A stretch of DNA of 64,000 nt from JADGRB01 sp036267635 (lineage in GTDB: Bacteria > Myxococcota_A > Polyangia > Fen-1088), in assembly GCA_036267635.1 (NCBI GenBank), contig DATAVR010000033.1, positions 4,742 through 68,741 on the forward strand, written 5' to 3'. The notes under the pieces were generated by a model. It was not told the origin of the DNA. It searched no databases and worked only from the letters and a program-made list of their open reading frames with translations. Shown piece by piece: positions 16,588-25,724 of the stretch (the first letter of the stretch is position 1; each line of letters opens with the position of its first letter). Both the position numbers and the translations under genes were made by a program.

Positions 16588-17379
16588 ATGCGCACATTGA
16601 TGCGCACCATGTCGAATGTACGGATCGTTCCGCTCGTCGTGCTGCTGTCGGCGCTGCTCTCGGCCGCCGGGGCGGCGGCAACACCGACCGCCGCCACGTC
16701 CTTGCCGGAGCTGTTGGATCGGCTGGATGCCTTGCACGTGCGTCGCGACGATCCGGCCGCGCTGGCCGAGGCGCACCGGGTCGCGGACGCCGCGCTCGCC
16801 CAGGCCCCCAACGACTACGCCGTCCTCTGGCGCGCGGCCCGCGTCCTGTTCACCGAGAGCGACACGCCCGCACGATCGAACGACGAGCGGTCCCGCCTGG
16901 GCAAGCAGGCGTATGACCTGGCGGAGCGCGCGATCGCCGCCAATCCCAACGACGTCGCGGGGCAGTACTGGGCCGCGCTGAGCATCGGCAGCTACGCCGA
17001 AGGGATGGGGGTCTTTCGCGCCGTGGCCAACGGCATCGAAGGAAAATTCAAGCGGCCGCTCGAGCGCGCCACCGCTCTCGACGTCAGGTACGACCACGGC
17101 AGCGTGCCGGTCGTCTGGGCCGCCTACTATCTGGCGTTGCCCTGGCCGAAGCGCGACCGCGCCAAGGCCGCCGAACAATTGCGCCTCGCGCTCAAGATCA
17201 ATCCCGCGAACCTCCGCGCACGCCTCTATCAGGCCCGCATCGCCGCCGACGAGGACCATCCCGCCGACGCCAGGGCGCTGCTGGCCGAAATCGCCGCCGC
17301 GCCCGTCGGCCGCTACGACCCGCCGGAAGAGCGGCGGGTAAAAAAAGAAGCGCTGGCCATGGCGGCCACTCTGCATTAG
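16588..17379 (+). CDS. Exported TPR-like protein
   Basis: About 263 residues. A hydrophobic N-terminal segment (RIVPLVVLLSALLSAAGAAA) predicts export by a signal peptide. The rest is helical, with TPR-like units: ALAEAHRVADAALAQAPNDYAVLWRAARVLF, AYDLAERAIAANPNDVAGQYWAALS and AKAAEQLRLALKINPANLRARLYQARIA (each given only in part). TPR scaffolds mediate protein-protein contacts, so a periplasmic assembly role is possible. Three in-frame ATGs (16588, 16600, 16609) precede the signal; AGGA lies 3 bases before the first, and the choice is uncertain. It ends 88 bases before the metal-motif membrane protein. Confidence 0.72.
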   Translation: MRTLMRTMSNVRIVPLVVLLSALLSAAGAAATPTAATSLPELLDRLDALHVRRDDPAALAEAHRVADAALAQAPNDYAVLWRAARVLFTESDTPARSNDERSRLGKQAYDLAERAIAANPNDVAGQYWAALSIGSYAEGMGVFRAVANGIEGKFKRPLERATALDVRYDHGSVPVVWAAYYLALPWPKRDRAKAAEQLRLALKINPANLRARLYQARIAADEDHPADARALLAEIAAAPVGRYDPPEERRVKKEALAMAATLH

Positions 17380-17467
17380 CCCGCCCGAGGCCACGCTCAC
17401 GTTTCGAGGATCGTCGATTCGACGCGGGCGAAATCAGGCTGGGTGCTGACTGTCGCGGTCAGGACCC

Positions 17468-19885
17468 ATGAATATCGTCAGGCGGGGCGCAGCCCGCGCG
17501 ATGGCTTTCTGGCAGTTCCTGGGAGATCTCCATCCGAAGCTCGTTCAGTTTCCGCTCGTCCTGCTGCTCGCCGGCCTGAGCTTCGATGCCTGCGGGCTGC
17601 TCCTCCGCTCGCCGCGCTGTCACTTTGCCGGCAAGGCGCTCTCCAGCGCGGGGGTGGTCTTCCTGCTCGTCGCCTTCGTCTGCGGGATCTACGCCGAGAT
17701 CTGGGCCGGTCGGGCGGGGATCCCGCAGGCCCCAATCGAATGGCACGAGCTCTTCGCCAACGTCGGGTCCTGGGGATTCGTCGTCCTCACCGCCTGGCGA
17801 ATGTTCCTGAATGAAGAGCGGCGGCGGCCGCTGGCCCTCTACACCGTCGTCGGCTTCTGCTGGTACGGCCTGCTGGTCATCACCGGCTACCTCGGCGGCA
17901 GGCTGGTCTTCGAGTACGGCGCCGCGGTCGTCGGAGGACGCGCCGACGACATCCTCACGCTCCACGACCTGAACGTCCTCGCCACCCGCCAGACCGACGA
18001 CAATCTCCGCTACTCGGAGCTGGTCCACCACATCGCCGGCTGGTTGACGCTGGCGCTCACGGGAGCGATCGCCGCCCACACGCTCTTCCCGTCCAGGTCC
18101 GACAAGCTCAAATGGGTGGCGCCGCTGATTCTGCTGCTGGGCGGCGTCGGCCTGTTCTTTTTCGCCGACAGGGATCTCTATCGGCTGACGGACCTCCGCC
18201 AGCTGCGCGACCGCGAGGTCGAGCTCCACAAGAGCCTGGCCGTCATCCTCGCCACGCTGGGCGCGCTGGGACTCTTCCGGCTCCGCCGTCGCCCCACGAA
18301 GGCAGCGAAGCGGCAGCTGGCGACGCCGTCGAAGGTGGTCGCGGTGGCCGCCCTCATCGGCGGCGGGCTGCTCTTCACGCACGTGCACACGGTGGCTCCC
18401 TACGCCAACGTCGCCGCCGGCGTCTACATCGCGCACCTCGTGATGGGCCTGACGGCCCTCGGCATCGGCGTCGCTCGCCTGGCGCAAGACGTCGCGCCAC
18501 GGTGGAAGCGCGCCTTCGAGCTGCTGTTCGTCTCGCTCCTCTCTGCCGAAGCGGCCCTCCTCATCACCTACAACGAGGGTCTCCCCTGGTACATCGGCTA
18601 CGGAAAATACCAACGTTGGGGGGCCTTCGCGGACGGCACGCGCGACGAGGGCGCACCGATCGCGCCTTATGGCCCGATCCGGGCCCAGCTCGATTTCGAT
18701 CCGCGGACCCAGCTGCTGGTCGTCACGCTCAAGGACCGCCACACCGAAGCACCGGCGCCCATCGCCGCGAGGCAGATCGAACTCCGCGTGTCGCGCGGTT
18801 ACGAAGAGATCGGCGTTCTCCTCGACGGCGACGCCACCCGGACCCGGTTTTCGGGGACGGCTCCCTTTCTCGCCAACGTGATGGCCTTCTCCGCGCGCGC
18901 CGCGCTGCCGGTGAACGGCGCGATGACGATGGGATACTTCGACCCCTGGGTCACGCCCGCGGTCAGACCTGTTCCGCCGAACCGGGTGGCTCGGTTTCAG
19001 TGCCCGATGCACGACGGGATCATCTCCGAAACGCGGGGCGCTTGCCCCCTGTGCGGCATGGCCCTGGTGCCTCTGCGCCGGGTCCCGCCGGCGATGCTGC
19101 ACGCCGCCGACTACGACCTGCGCCTCGAGCCCGATCGGGCCACGCCGATCGTTGCTCGAAGCCCGGTCCTGCTCCGTTTCACCCCCTTGCAACGGGGCAG
19201 CCTCCTCACCGGCCTCACCGTGGTCCACGAGCATCCGTTGCATCTCATCGTGGTGTCGTCCGACTTCGACTTCTTCGACCACGTTCATCCGACCTTGGAG
19301 CCGAACGGCTCGCTGGCGCTCTCCTACACTTTTCCCCGGCCCGGGCAGTACCTGCTCTACGCCGACATCACCCCCGGCGGAGAGCGCGCCCAGATCTTCC
19401 GGTTGCCGGTCACCGTTCGCAGCGACGGCGGCGCGTCCGGCGCGGCGGCGACCAGCGCCGACCTCTCGCCGTCGCCCTCACTCTCGAAGACGGTCGACAG
19501 CGATCCGAGCATGACCGCCGAGCTGCGCTTTCAGCCCCGCACCCCGGTGGCCGGAATCGAGACTCATTTCCTGATCCGTCTGAGCAAGGACGGAAGGCCG
19601 GTCAACGATCTCGAACCGTACCTGGGAGCGATGGCCCACGGCGTGTTTCTCTCCCGAGACTCCAACGTCTACCTGCACTGTCACCCCGAACAGCTCATGA
19701 GCCCCGAACCGACCGCGCGCAGCGGCCCCGACATTCCGTTCGCCACGTTCTTCCCGCGCCGCGGTCTCTACAAGCTCTGGGTCCAGTTCAAGCGCCAGGG
19801 GAAAATGGGCGTCGTCTCTTACGTGGTCGACGTCAAATCTCCCGTTCTTCCCGCCAGCGTCATGCGCTATCTCGTCGACGATTAG
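17468..19885 (+). CDS. DUF2231-like membrane protein fused to heavy-metal-binding motif domain
   Basis: 805 residues in four parts. Residues about 1-385 form many membrane helices; the start (LHPKLVQFPLVLLLAGLSFD, WRMF, GFCWYGLLVITGYLGGRLVFEYG) is the DUF2231 pattern, and it seems to occur twice (second set near 225-365). About 395-505 is a soluble beta domain. Residues 510-535 carry a heavy-metal-binding (HMBD/YHS-like) motif, CPMHDG ... CPLCGM, with Cys512, His515, Cys526, Cys529 and Met531, as found in copper efflux proteins (family knowledge). The last 250 residues are beta-rich, His-rich in places (HEHPLHLIV, DHVHP, YLHCHPEQ) like copper-resistance periplasmic domains. A role in copper or other metal handling in the envelope is likely but inferred. 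AGGA lies 3 bases before ATG 17468; ATG 17501 is an alternative. Confidence 0.8.
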   Translation: MNIVRRGAARAMAFWQFLGDLHPKLVQFPLVLLLAGLSFDACGLLLRSPRCHFAGKALSSAGVVFLLVAFVCGIYAEIWAGRAGIPQAPIEWHELFANVGSWGFVVLTAWRMFLNEERRRPLALYTVVGFCWYGLLVITGYLGGRLVFEYGAAVVGGRADDILTLHDLNVLATRQTDDNLRYSELVHHIAGWLTLALTGAIAAHTLFPSRSDKLKWVAPLILLLGGVGLFFFADRDLYRLTDLRQLRDREVELHKSLAVILATLGALGLFRLRRRPTKAAKRQLATPSKVVAVAALIGGGLLFTHVHTVAPYANVAAGVYIAHLVMGLTALGIGVARLAQDVAPRWKRAFELLFVSLLSAEAALLITYNEGLPWYIGYGKYQRWGAFADGTRDEGAPIAPYGPIRAQLDFDPRTQLLVVTLKDRHTEAPAPIAARQIELRVSRGYEEIGVLLDGDATRTRFSGTAPFLANVMAFSARAALPVNGAMTMGYFDPWVTPAVRPVPPNRVARFQCPMHDGIISETRGACPLCGMALVPLRRVPPAMLHAADYDLRLEPDRATPIVARSPVLLRFTPLQRGSLLTGLTVVHEHPLHLIVVSSDFDFFDHVHPTLEPNGSLALSYTFPRPGQYLLYADITPGGERAQIFRLPVTVRSDGGASGAAATSADLSPSPSLSKTVDSDPSMTAELRFQPRTPVAGIETHFLIRLSKDGRPVNDLEPYLGAMAHGVFLSRDSNVYLHCHPEQLMSPEPTARSGPDIPFATFFPRRGLYKLWVQFKRQGKMGVVSYVVDVKSPVLPASVMRYLVDD

Positions 19886-20079
19886 CGCAGCGGCGGGGGA
19901 GACCGCGGTGGTCGCCCTGTGAACGATCTGTGACCCTAAAGCGGTCGTCGCGGCTACTGCGGTAAGGACGACGGTTCATCCAACGCCGAGTCGCCGTCGG
20001 TGACGCTGCCCCGCAGCGGAAGAATTCCAAGAATTCATCTCGGTGTCGCGCCCAATGACGGTGCGAAGAGAGGCTTCCT

Positions 20080-21786
20080 TTGCGACGTGTCTCGACTGCT
20101 GTGGCTCTCGTGGCTGTACTGGCTCTGCTGGGTGGCGCCTGCACCAAGAGCGATACCGGGGCAGGCGACGGGACCGGGGGAGCGTCGACCACCGGGGGCG
20201 GCGGCGGAAATTCCGGCGCGGGAGGGACCAGTGCCGGCGGCAGCACGAGCGCCGGCGGAGCGGCGGCGGGAGAGGGGGGCGGGGGAGGCACCACCGCCAC
20301 CGGCGGCAGCGGCAGCGGCAACGACACGGGCACGGGCGGACGGGGAGGCGACGGGGGCAATGGAGGCGGTGGAGGCACCGGCGGAACCTCGGCAACCGGC
20401 GGTTCGTCCGGTGCCGGCGGCAGCAAGGGCGGTTCCAGCGGCGGCGGCGGCGGCGGTTCAGGGGGCGCGATCGGCAGCGGAGGCTCCGTGGGCGCCGGCG
20501 GCTCGGGCTCGAGCAGTTGCACCTTCATGAAGACGTCGTCGACCAGCTCCAAGATTCCGACGGTGGGAATTGTCACCTGGTCGACGACGCTCTCCAGTCC
20601 GACGTCGGCCAAGATCGCCTTTGGATTGACCACCTCGTACGGACTGGCGGCGCCCGTCGATCTGACCCAGGCGAGCTATCGGACGCTGTTGCTGGGGATG
20701 AAGCCCTCCATGACCTACCACTTCCAGATCACCGCCTCGAACGCGAGCGGCCAGTGTGTCAGCCCCGACTACACGATCATGACGGGCGCTCTCAGCGGCA
20801 ACATCCCGAGCGTGGCCGCATCGCCGAGCAACCCGTCGGGGGCGGCGGGCGGCTTCCTGATCACCGGCGTCTACAACATGGCCGGCAGCGCCTCGCCGGC
20901 GTTCATCGTCGATGGCGACGGGACCGTGGTCTGGGCCTACCAGATCAGCAGCGACGTGACGGGCGCGGTGATGAGCTACGACGGGACCCGCATGTGGATC
21001 AACGGCGCCAACGTTCCGAGCGGAACGGCGCACGTCCATTCCGTCACGATGGACGGGCTCACCGACGACGACGACTCCAGCCAGTTCAAGGGGCAGAACC
21101 ACCAGCTCACCGTGCTCCCCGACGAGACGGTGGCCTTCTACGCCTACGGCACGAACGGGTGCGAGGACATCAAGCTCCGCTCACCGAGCGGCAGCGTCAC
21201 CACGGTCGTCAACGCCGAAGCGGCGCATGGCGGCTCTGGCGGCTGTCACGTGAACAACATCCAATACTCGCAGTCGGACGACACGCTGGTCTTCTCCGAC
21301 CTGGATCACAACTGCATCACCAAGGTGGCGCGAACCACCGGTTCGACCGTCTGGGTCCTCGGCGGCGGCATCGGCGGCGTCACCAGCACTCTCACCGGCG
21401 CCTCCTGGATGGGCGGCCAGCACGGCATCCACGTCGTCGGGCTCAACGACTTCGTCATCTTCAACAACAACACCACGACCGATGCGGCAAATGGGACGCA
21501 GCTGGGCGGATCCGGAAACGGTTCGCTCGCCATCGAGGTGATGCCGAATCCGACCGCGAAGACCGCCACACAGAGCTGGTCGTATAAGGCGAACCCAGGA
21601 ATTTCAAACGACGTCATGGGGGACGTGCAGCGGCTGGCGAACGGGAACACCATCGTCGCTTTTTCGACGCAGAAAAAAATTCAGGAGGTCAGCTCCAGCG
21701 GCAGCGTGGTCCAGACTTTGACCTTCGGGTCCGAGATTGGCTACATCCAGAAGCGGGCGACGCTTTACGGCGCGCCTCCGCGGTAA
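20080..21786 (+). CDS. Arylsulfotransferase-like lipoprotein with Gly-rich spacer
   Basis: 568 residues: signal segment ending LLGGAC, a Gly-rich spacer (about residues 28-145), an Fn3-like module (about 150-235, with TYHFQITASN), and a C-terminal beta-propeller resembling arylsulfotransferase (ASST) proteins. ASST-like blocks are GFLITGVYNMAGSASPAFIVDGDGTVVW (given in part), HVHSVTMDGL, GCHVNNIQYS ... SDLDHNCITKV, QHGIHVVG and DVQRLANGNTIVAFST. The His residues in these positions correspond to those lining the active site of the enzymes, but whether this member transfers sulfate cannot be told. TTG 20080 is the start: AGAGAGG precedes it by about 8 bases and the basic n-region MRRV follows directly. 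Confidence 0.8.
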   Translation: MRRVSTAVALVAVLALLGGACTKSDTGAGDGTGGASTTGGGGGNSGAGGTSAGGSTSAGGAAAGEGGGGGTTATGGSGSGNDTGTGGRGGDGGNGGGGGTGGTSATGGSSGAGGSKGGSSGGGGGGSGGAIGSGGSVGAGGSGSSSCTFMKTSSTSSKIPTVGIVTWSTTLSSPTSAKIAFGLTTSYGLAAPVDLTQASYRTLLLGMKPSMTYHFQITASNASGQCVSPDYTIMTGALSGNIPSVAASPSNPSGAAGGFLITGVYNMAGSASPAFIVDGDGTVVWAYQISSDVTGAVMSYDGTRMWINGANVPSGTAHVHSVTMDGLTDDDDSSQFKGQNHQLTVLPDETVAFYAYGTNGCEDIKLRSPSGSVTTVVNAEAAHGGSGGCHVNNIQYSQSDDTLVFSDLDHNCITKVARTTGSTVWVLGGGIGGVTSTLTGASWMGGQHGIHVVGLNDFVIFNNNTTTDAANGTQLGGSGNGSLAIEVMPNPTAKTATQSWSYKANPGISNDVMGDVQRLANGNTIVAFSTQKKIQEVSSSGSVVQTLTFGSEIGYIQKRATLYGAPPR

Positions 21787-21864
21787 ACGCCTCAGCTTTT
21801 TCGATTGGGCACAAAAATCAGAAGGTCGGACGTCCGATCGCGCCTGTGGACCGTAGATCGGTCG

Positions 21865-22218
21865 ATGGCCACAAGAGACGTCGCCCTCGCGACGTCAGCA
21901 TGCCCACCACCGTCTAAGAAGAGGCGGTCTCGAGGGGCCAAACGTCACGGTCCCCGCGCGCCCGTTCAAGAGGACGGGGCAGGGTGGAGTGATCTCGAGC
22001 AGGCCTTCTTCGCCTCGGCGCCGCCCGATGAGCCCGCGCCCACGGCCGAGCCAGAGCGCTTCGACGATCTGCTCGGGCCCGGGCCTTCGGAGCGGGGCGG
22101 AGCGCTCCGACGGGCGCTGGCCGCCGCGGGCGCGGTGCTGCGGCGCCTGTGGCGGCTGCGGCGCCTGGTCTTGGGCCCGGCCCGGCGCTCCCGAGGCGCC
22201 TCGCCCACGAGCGGTTGA
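21865..22218 (+). CDS. Hypothetical basic protein
   Basis: 117 residues from ATG 21865. The middle, WSDLEQAFFASAPPDEPAP ... RFDDLLG, is of a type seen in small myxobacterial proteins of unknown function; both ends are rich in Arg and Ala, and the C-terminus is a basic amphipathic segment (RRLWRLRRLVLGPARRSR). No signal peptide is clear. An extension to 21805 is in frame but not needed. It converges on the CHAP lipoprotein gene with 9 bases between the stops. Confidence 0.6.
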   Translation: MATRDVALATSACPPPSKKRRSRGAKRHGPRAPVQEDGAGWSDLEQAFFASAPPDEPAPTAEPERFDDLLGPGPSERGGALRRALAAAGAVLRRLWRLRRLVLGPARRSRGASPTSG

Positions 22219-22227
22219 GGTCGGGCT

Positions 22228-23538
22228 CTACGGGGTTTCGGTGTTGGCGGCCGCGTGGAGAAAACAGGTCGCGCAGCTCATGTCGTACGTCCCGTAGCCG
22301 AACGCGCCGCTGTTCTCCTGGACCGCGCTGACCATCGAGCCGCTGACGCTGTCGACCACGGCGACGTGGCCGGTGTCGAGGGCCGCCCCGTCACAACCCG
22401 GGGTGATGACGATCAGATCGCCGTGCACGGGCGTCTGCACGATGGTGACGCCCGCGGGGAGCGCCGTCCCGCATATGTCCTTGGCGTCGACGGTCAGCCA
22501 GGGACAGACACCGAACTTGAAATAGAAGTACCGCTCGGCGAGCTCGGTGCACTGATATCCGTTGTCGGTGCCGTTGATCGGGCCGGTCCCGGTCTCGATC
22601 CAGCCGGCGCCTTGGGAGGTGGCCGCGGTGTCGACGCCGTTGGGGGACCAGACATTGGCCGACAGGGCGGCGTCGCACATGGCGTAGGCGGCGACGCCGT
22701 CGATCGTGGCCAGCGGCGCCTCGCCGCCGCAGATGGTGTCCCCGGTCGTCGCCGCGCCAATCGCCGGCGGCGGCCCCGAGGCGCAAGAGGGCATGCAGCC
22801 GGTGCAGGCGGTGTCCCCGCAGGCCGCGACCGCCGCGTTGGAGCTGCCATAACAGAGGTTGCTGGCCGGGCAGTAGTAGGGCTCCGCCGTGGGACAGCAG
22901 ATGGTTCCGCAAAACAGGTATCCGGCCGTGCAGAAACCACCGGTCGGCCCCGGGGCGCAGCTTCCCGTCACGGGCGCCGAGCAGGCGAGACAACCCGCCG
23001 TGCCTCCGCAGGCCGCCTCCGCGTCCTTGGCGTCCGGGTAACAGAGGTTCGAGGTCGCGCAGTAGTACGGTTGGGCCGACGGACAGCAGCCGCTCCCGCA
23101 CCAGAGATATCCCTGGTCGCAGGCCCCCTTTGACGAAGGCGCCGGGCACGACGACGATGGCGCGCCGCCTTGGCCGCCTGTTCCCGTCGCGCCGCCTCGG
23201 CCACCGACGGAGCCGCCCGTGCCGACCGATCCCGCGGCGCCCCCTCGCCCGCCATTGCCGGTTCCCCCGGCGGCGCCGCCGCTCCCCGCGGAGGGCCCGC
23301 CGCCGTTGCCCGCGGCGCCCGCGCCGGCAGCGCCACCCGTGCCGGCGAGGCCGGCGGCGCCTGCCGCTCCACCGCCCGTCGTTCCACCGCCCGCCGATTG
23401 CCCGCCTGCGCCGGCGTCGGTCGCCGAGGGCGCCGATGGCGAGCAGGCGGCGAGCCCCAGCGCGATCCAGACGAGAAGCGTCGAAGCGTCGTTGCGGAAG
23501 CGAGCTTCAACCGCCGATCGAAACATCTCCTCGCGCAT
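22228..23538 (-). CDS. CHAP-domain lipoprotein with duplicated Cys-rich modules
   Basis: About 436 residues: signal segment with lipobox LAAC, a Gly/Ala spacer, two consecutive Cys-rich modules of the same design (CDQGYLWCGSGCCPSAQPYYCATSN then CTAGYLFCGTICCPTAEPYYC, each quoted in part, followed by CY and a CxxC), and a C-terminal CHAP domain. In CHAP the Cys-His pair is visible: Cys330 in GYQCTEL and His in TGHVAVVDSVSG, after HGDLIVITPG. CHAP proteins are cysteine amidases or endopeptidases that cut peptidoglycan or related amides. Surface location suggests action on other cells or on the cell's own wall. Start at ATG 23538; an ATG 4 codons later follows GAGGAG directly. Confidence 0.82.
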   Translation of the reverse strand: MREEMFRSAVEARFRNDASTLLVWIALGLAACSPSAPSATDAGAGGQSAGGGTTGGGAAGAAGLAGTGGAAGAGAAGNGGGPSAGSGGAAGGTGNGGRGGAAGSVGTGGSVGGRGGATGTGGQGGAPSSSCPAPSSKGACDQGYLWCGSGCCPSAQPYYCATSNLCYPDAKDAEAACGGTAGCLACSAPVTGSCAPGPTGGFCTAGYLFCGTICCPTAEPYYCPASNLCYGSSNAAVAACGDTACTGCMPSCASGPPPAIGAATTGDTICGGEAPLATIDGVAAYAMCDAALSANVWSPNGVDTAATSQGAGWIETGTGPINGTDNGYQCTELAERYFYFKFGVCPWLTVDAKDICGTALPAGVTIVQTPVHGDLIVITPGCDGAALDTGHVAVVDSVSGSMVSAVQENSGAFGYGTYDMSCATCFLHAAANTETP

Positions 23539-23589
23539 GATATCCCGAGCGCGGCCGATGGGCGCGGCCGATAGCGAGGACCGCTGCAC

Positions 23590-24145
23590 CTACCCCGTCA
23601 CCTTGAAGCCGAACGAGGCCGCCAGGAGCAGGGCGGACTCGGCGGGGATCGACGCGCCCTTCACCTGGTTCGTGGCCGGATCGAGCAACAGGGCGTGCGA
23701 TCCGGCAAAGCTGGCCTTGCGCAGGTCGCAACGCTCGAAGCGGGCGCCGCCGAGCTGGCACCCCTCGAACGTCGCCCCGGCGAGATCGCAGTCGACGAAG
23801 TTTGCCTCGACGAGCGAGCAGCGGATGAAAGGGAGCTTAATCGACGAACGCGAGGTCCGGGTAGGTGCCGACGTCCGTCCAGTCGACACCCATCATCTTG
23901 CACCGCTCGAACCGCACGCCCCGCAGCACCATCCCCGCCGGCGCGAGGCGCGTCAGATCGCAGGCCTCGAACACGCAGTCCTCCAGGCGGGCGCGGCCCC
24001 AGCGGCTCTCGGGCAGCTTCAGGTTGCGGAACGTGCAGTTGGCGAACAGCTTGTCGCCGAGGTCGGCGTCCGCGAGATCGAGGCCGACGAACGTCTCGTC
24101 GTCGAACGACTCACCGTCGCGGAGCTCTGCTGCCGTGCGGGTCAC
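23590..24145 (-). pseudogene. Pentapeptide-repeat protein broken by a frameshift
   Basis: From ATG 24145 the frame encodes pentapeptide-type repeats (LADADLGDKLFANCTFRNL, RARLEDCVFEACDL, RGVRFERCKM) and stops at TAA 23837-23839 after DLAFVD. In another frame the same protein continues: KLPFIRCSLVEANFVDCDLAGATFEGCQLGGARFERCDLRKASF (given in part) through to a normal C-terminus at 23590. The overlap is at about 23837-23845, where one surplus or two missing bases separate the two frames. The restored product would be about 185 residues, the size of a Qnr-like right-handed beta-helix, but no quinolone-resistance role can be inferred. Either mutation or a base-calling indel in the T/A-rich junction explains it. 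Confidence 0.78.
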
Positions 24146-24248
24146 GACCGGCGCTCATCCTCTCATGCGAAGGCTCGTCCGCGGGTGAAGTTGCTGCCAG
24201 GTCCGAAAACGGCCGGCGCGTTCGCCGCGGAGGGGGCATGGTAAGGGC

Positions 24249-25724
24249 GTGTCGCCGCTCGATCCTGACGTTTGCTACCGGGCGCTCCTGGCCCGGGACG
24301 CGCGCTTCGACGGGCTGTTCTTCGTCGGCGTGAAGACGACGGGGATCTACTGCCGTCCGGTCTGCCGCGCGCGGACGCCGGGGCGCGATCGCTGCCGGTT
24401 CTTCCGGACCGCCGCGCAGGCGGAGGAGGCCGGGTTCCGCTCCTGCTTCCGCTGCCGCCCGGAGCTGGCCCCGGGGGCCGCGCCGATCGACGCGCTGTCG
24501 CGGGTGGTCGCGGCGGCCATGCGCCGCATCGACGAGGGCGCGCTTGCCCACGACGGCACCGTCGACGATCTCGGGCGCGCGCTGGGGGTCTCGGGCCGCC
24601 ACCTCCGCCGCGCGATGCGCGCCGAGCTGGGCGTCAGCCCGATCGCGCTCGCCGAGACACGGCGGCTGGCGCTGGCGCGGCAGCTGATCGTCGACACGGC
24701 GTTGCCGATGACCGAGGTGGCGTTCGCCAGCGGCTACCGCAGCGTGCGGCGTTTCAACGCCGCGGTGAAGTTGCGCTACGGGCGCCCGCCGTCGGCGATG
24801 CGGCGAGGCCTGCGCGACGGCGGGGGCGCCGGCGAGTCGTTGACGGTGACCCTGCAGTACCGTCGGCCCTTCGACTGGCCCGCGATGCTGAGCCACTTCG
24901 CGGCGCGCGCCATCCCGGGCGTCGAGCTGGTGCGGGACGGCGTCTACCTGCGGACCGCCGCCGTCGGCGGAGCGCGCGGCTGGCTGGCGCTGACGGCCGA
25001 TCCGGAGCGCCCAGCGCTGCGGGCCACGCTCTCGATGTCGCTCGGGGGCGGGCTGATGGCCGTGGTGGCGCGGCTGCGGCGGCTCTGCGACCTCGACGCC
25101 GAGCCGGCGGCGATCGCGGCTCACCTGGCGCGCGATCCTCGCCTCGCCTCGCACGTGCGCGCGCGTCCCGGGCTGCGCGTGGTGGGGGCGTTCGATCCCT
25201 TCGAGGCGGCGGCGCGCGCGGTGCTCGGGCAACAGGTCAGCCTGGCCGCCGCCCGGACGCTGGCCGGGCGTTTGAGCGGGCGCTATGGCGCGGCGATCGC
25301 CACGCCTCATCCGGAGCTGACCCGGACCTTCCCGCCGGCGGGAGCGATCGCCGGTCGGTCTGCCGACGAGCTGGCGGCCCTCGGCATGCCGGGGCGCCGC
25401 GCGGCCACCCTGCGTCTCATCGCGCGCGCAATCGAGCGCGGCGCGCTGTCGTTCGACGCGCTGGCCGAGCCGGCGCGCTTGCTCGCTGAGCTGGCGGAGC
25501 TTCCCGGCGTCGGTCCCTGGACCGCGCACTATCTGGCGATGCGCGCGCTCGGCTGGCCGGACGCGTTTCCCGAGGGGGATCTCGGCCTGCGCAAGGCGCT
25601 GGGCGGCATCTCGGGGCGGCAGGCGCGGCTCCTCGCCGAGCCCTGGCGGCCCTGGCGTGCCTACGGCGCCGCACATCTTTGGACCGAGCTTGGAAACTCA
25701 TCCGCAGGAGCAATTCAGCCATGA
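24249..25724 (+). CDS. alkA: Ada metal domain-AraC-AlkA fusion, DNA-3-methyladenine glycosylase II
   Basis: 491 residues. Residues about 1-75 are the Ada zinc domain, with Cys35, Cys39, Cys66 and Cys69; in Ada the first of these accepts methyl groups from phosphotriesters. About 80-195 is an AraC-type double helix-turn-helix (GVSGRHLRRAMRAELGVSP ... ASGYRSVRRFNAAVK). About 205-490 is the AlkA glycosylase: AlkA N-domain and a helix-hairpin-helix-GPD core with LPGVGPWTAHYLAMRALGWPD and the catalytic Asp444 in PEGDLGL. It removes alkylated bases from DNA and probably also regulates the adaptive response. The start is GTG 24249. Its TGA overlaps the ATG of ogt (ATGA), so the two are translationally coupled. 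Confidence 0.93.
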   Translation: MSPLDPDVCYRALLARDARFDGLFFVGVKTTGIYCRPVCRARTPGRDRCRFFRTAAQAEEAGFRSCFRCRPELAPGAAPIDALSRVVAAAMRRIDEGALAHDGTVDDLGRALGVSGRHLRRAMRAELGVSPIALAETRRLALARQLIVDTALPMTEVAFASGYRSVRRFNAAVKLRYGRPPSAMRRGLRDGGGAGESLTVTLQYRRPFDWPAMLSHFAARAIPGVELVRDGVYLRTAAVGGARGWLALTADPERPALRATLSMSLGGGLMAVVARLRRLCDLDAEPAAIAAHLARDPRLASHVRARPGLRVVGAFDPFEAAARAVLGQQVSLAAARTLAGRLSGRYGAAIATPHPELTRTFPPAGAIAGRSADELAALGMPGRRAATLRLIARAIERGALSFDALAEPARLLAELAELPGVGPWTAHYLAMRALGWPDAFPEGDLGLRKALGGISGRQARLLAEPWRPWRAYGAAHLWTELGNSSAGAIQP

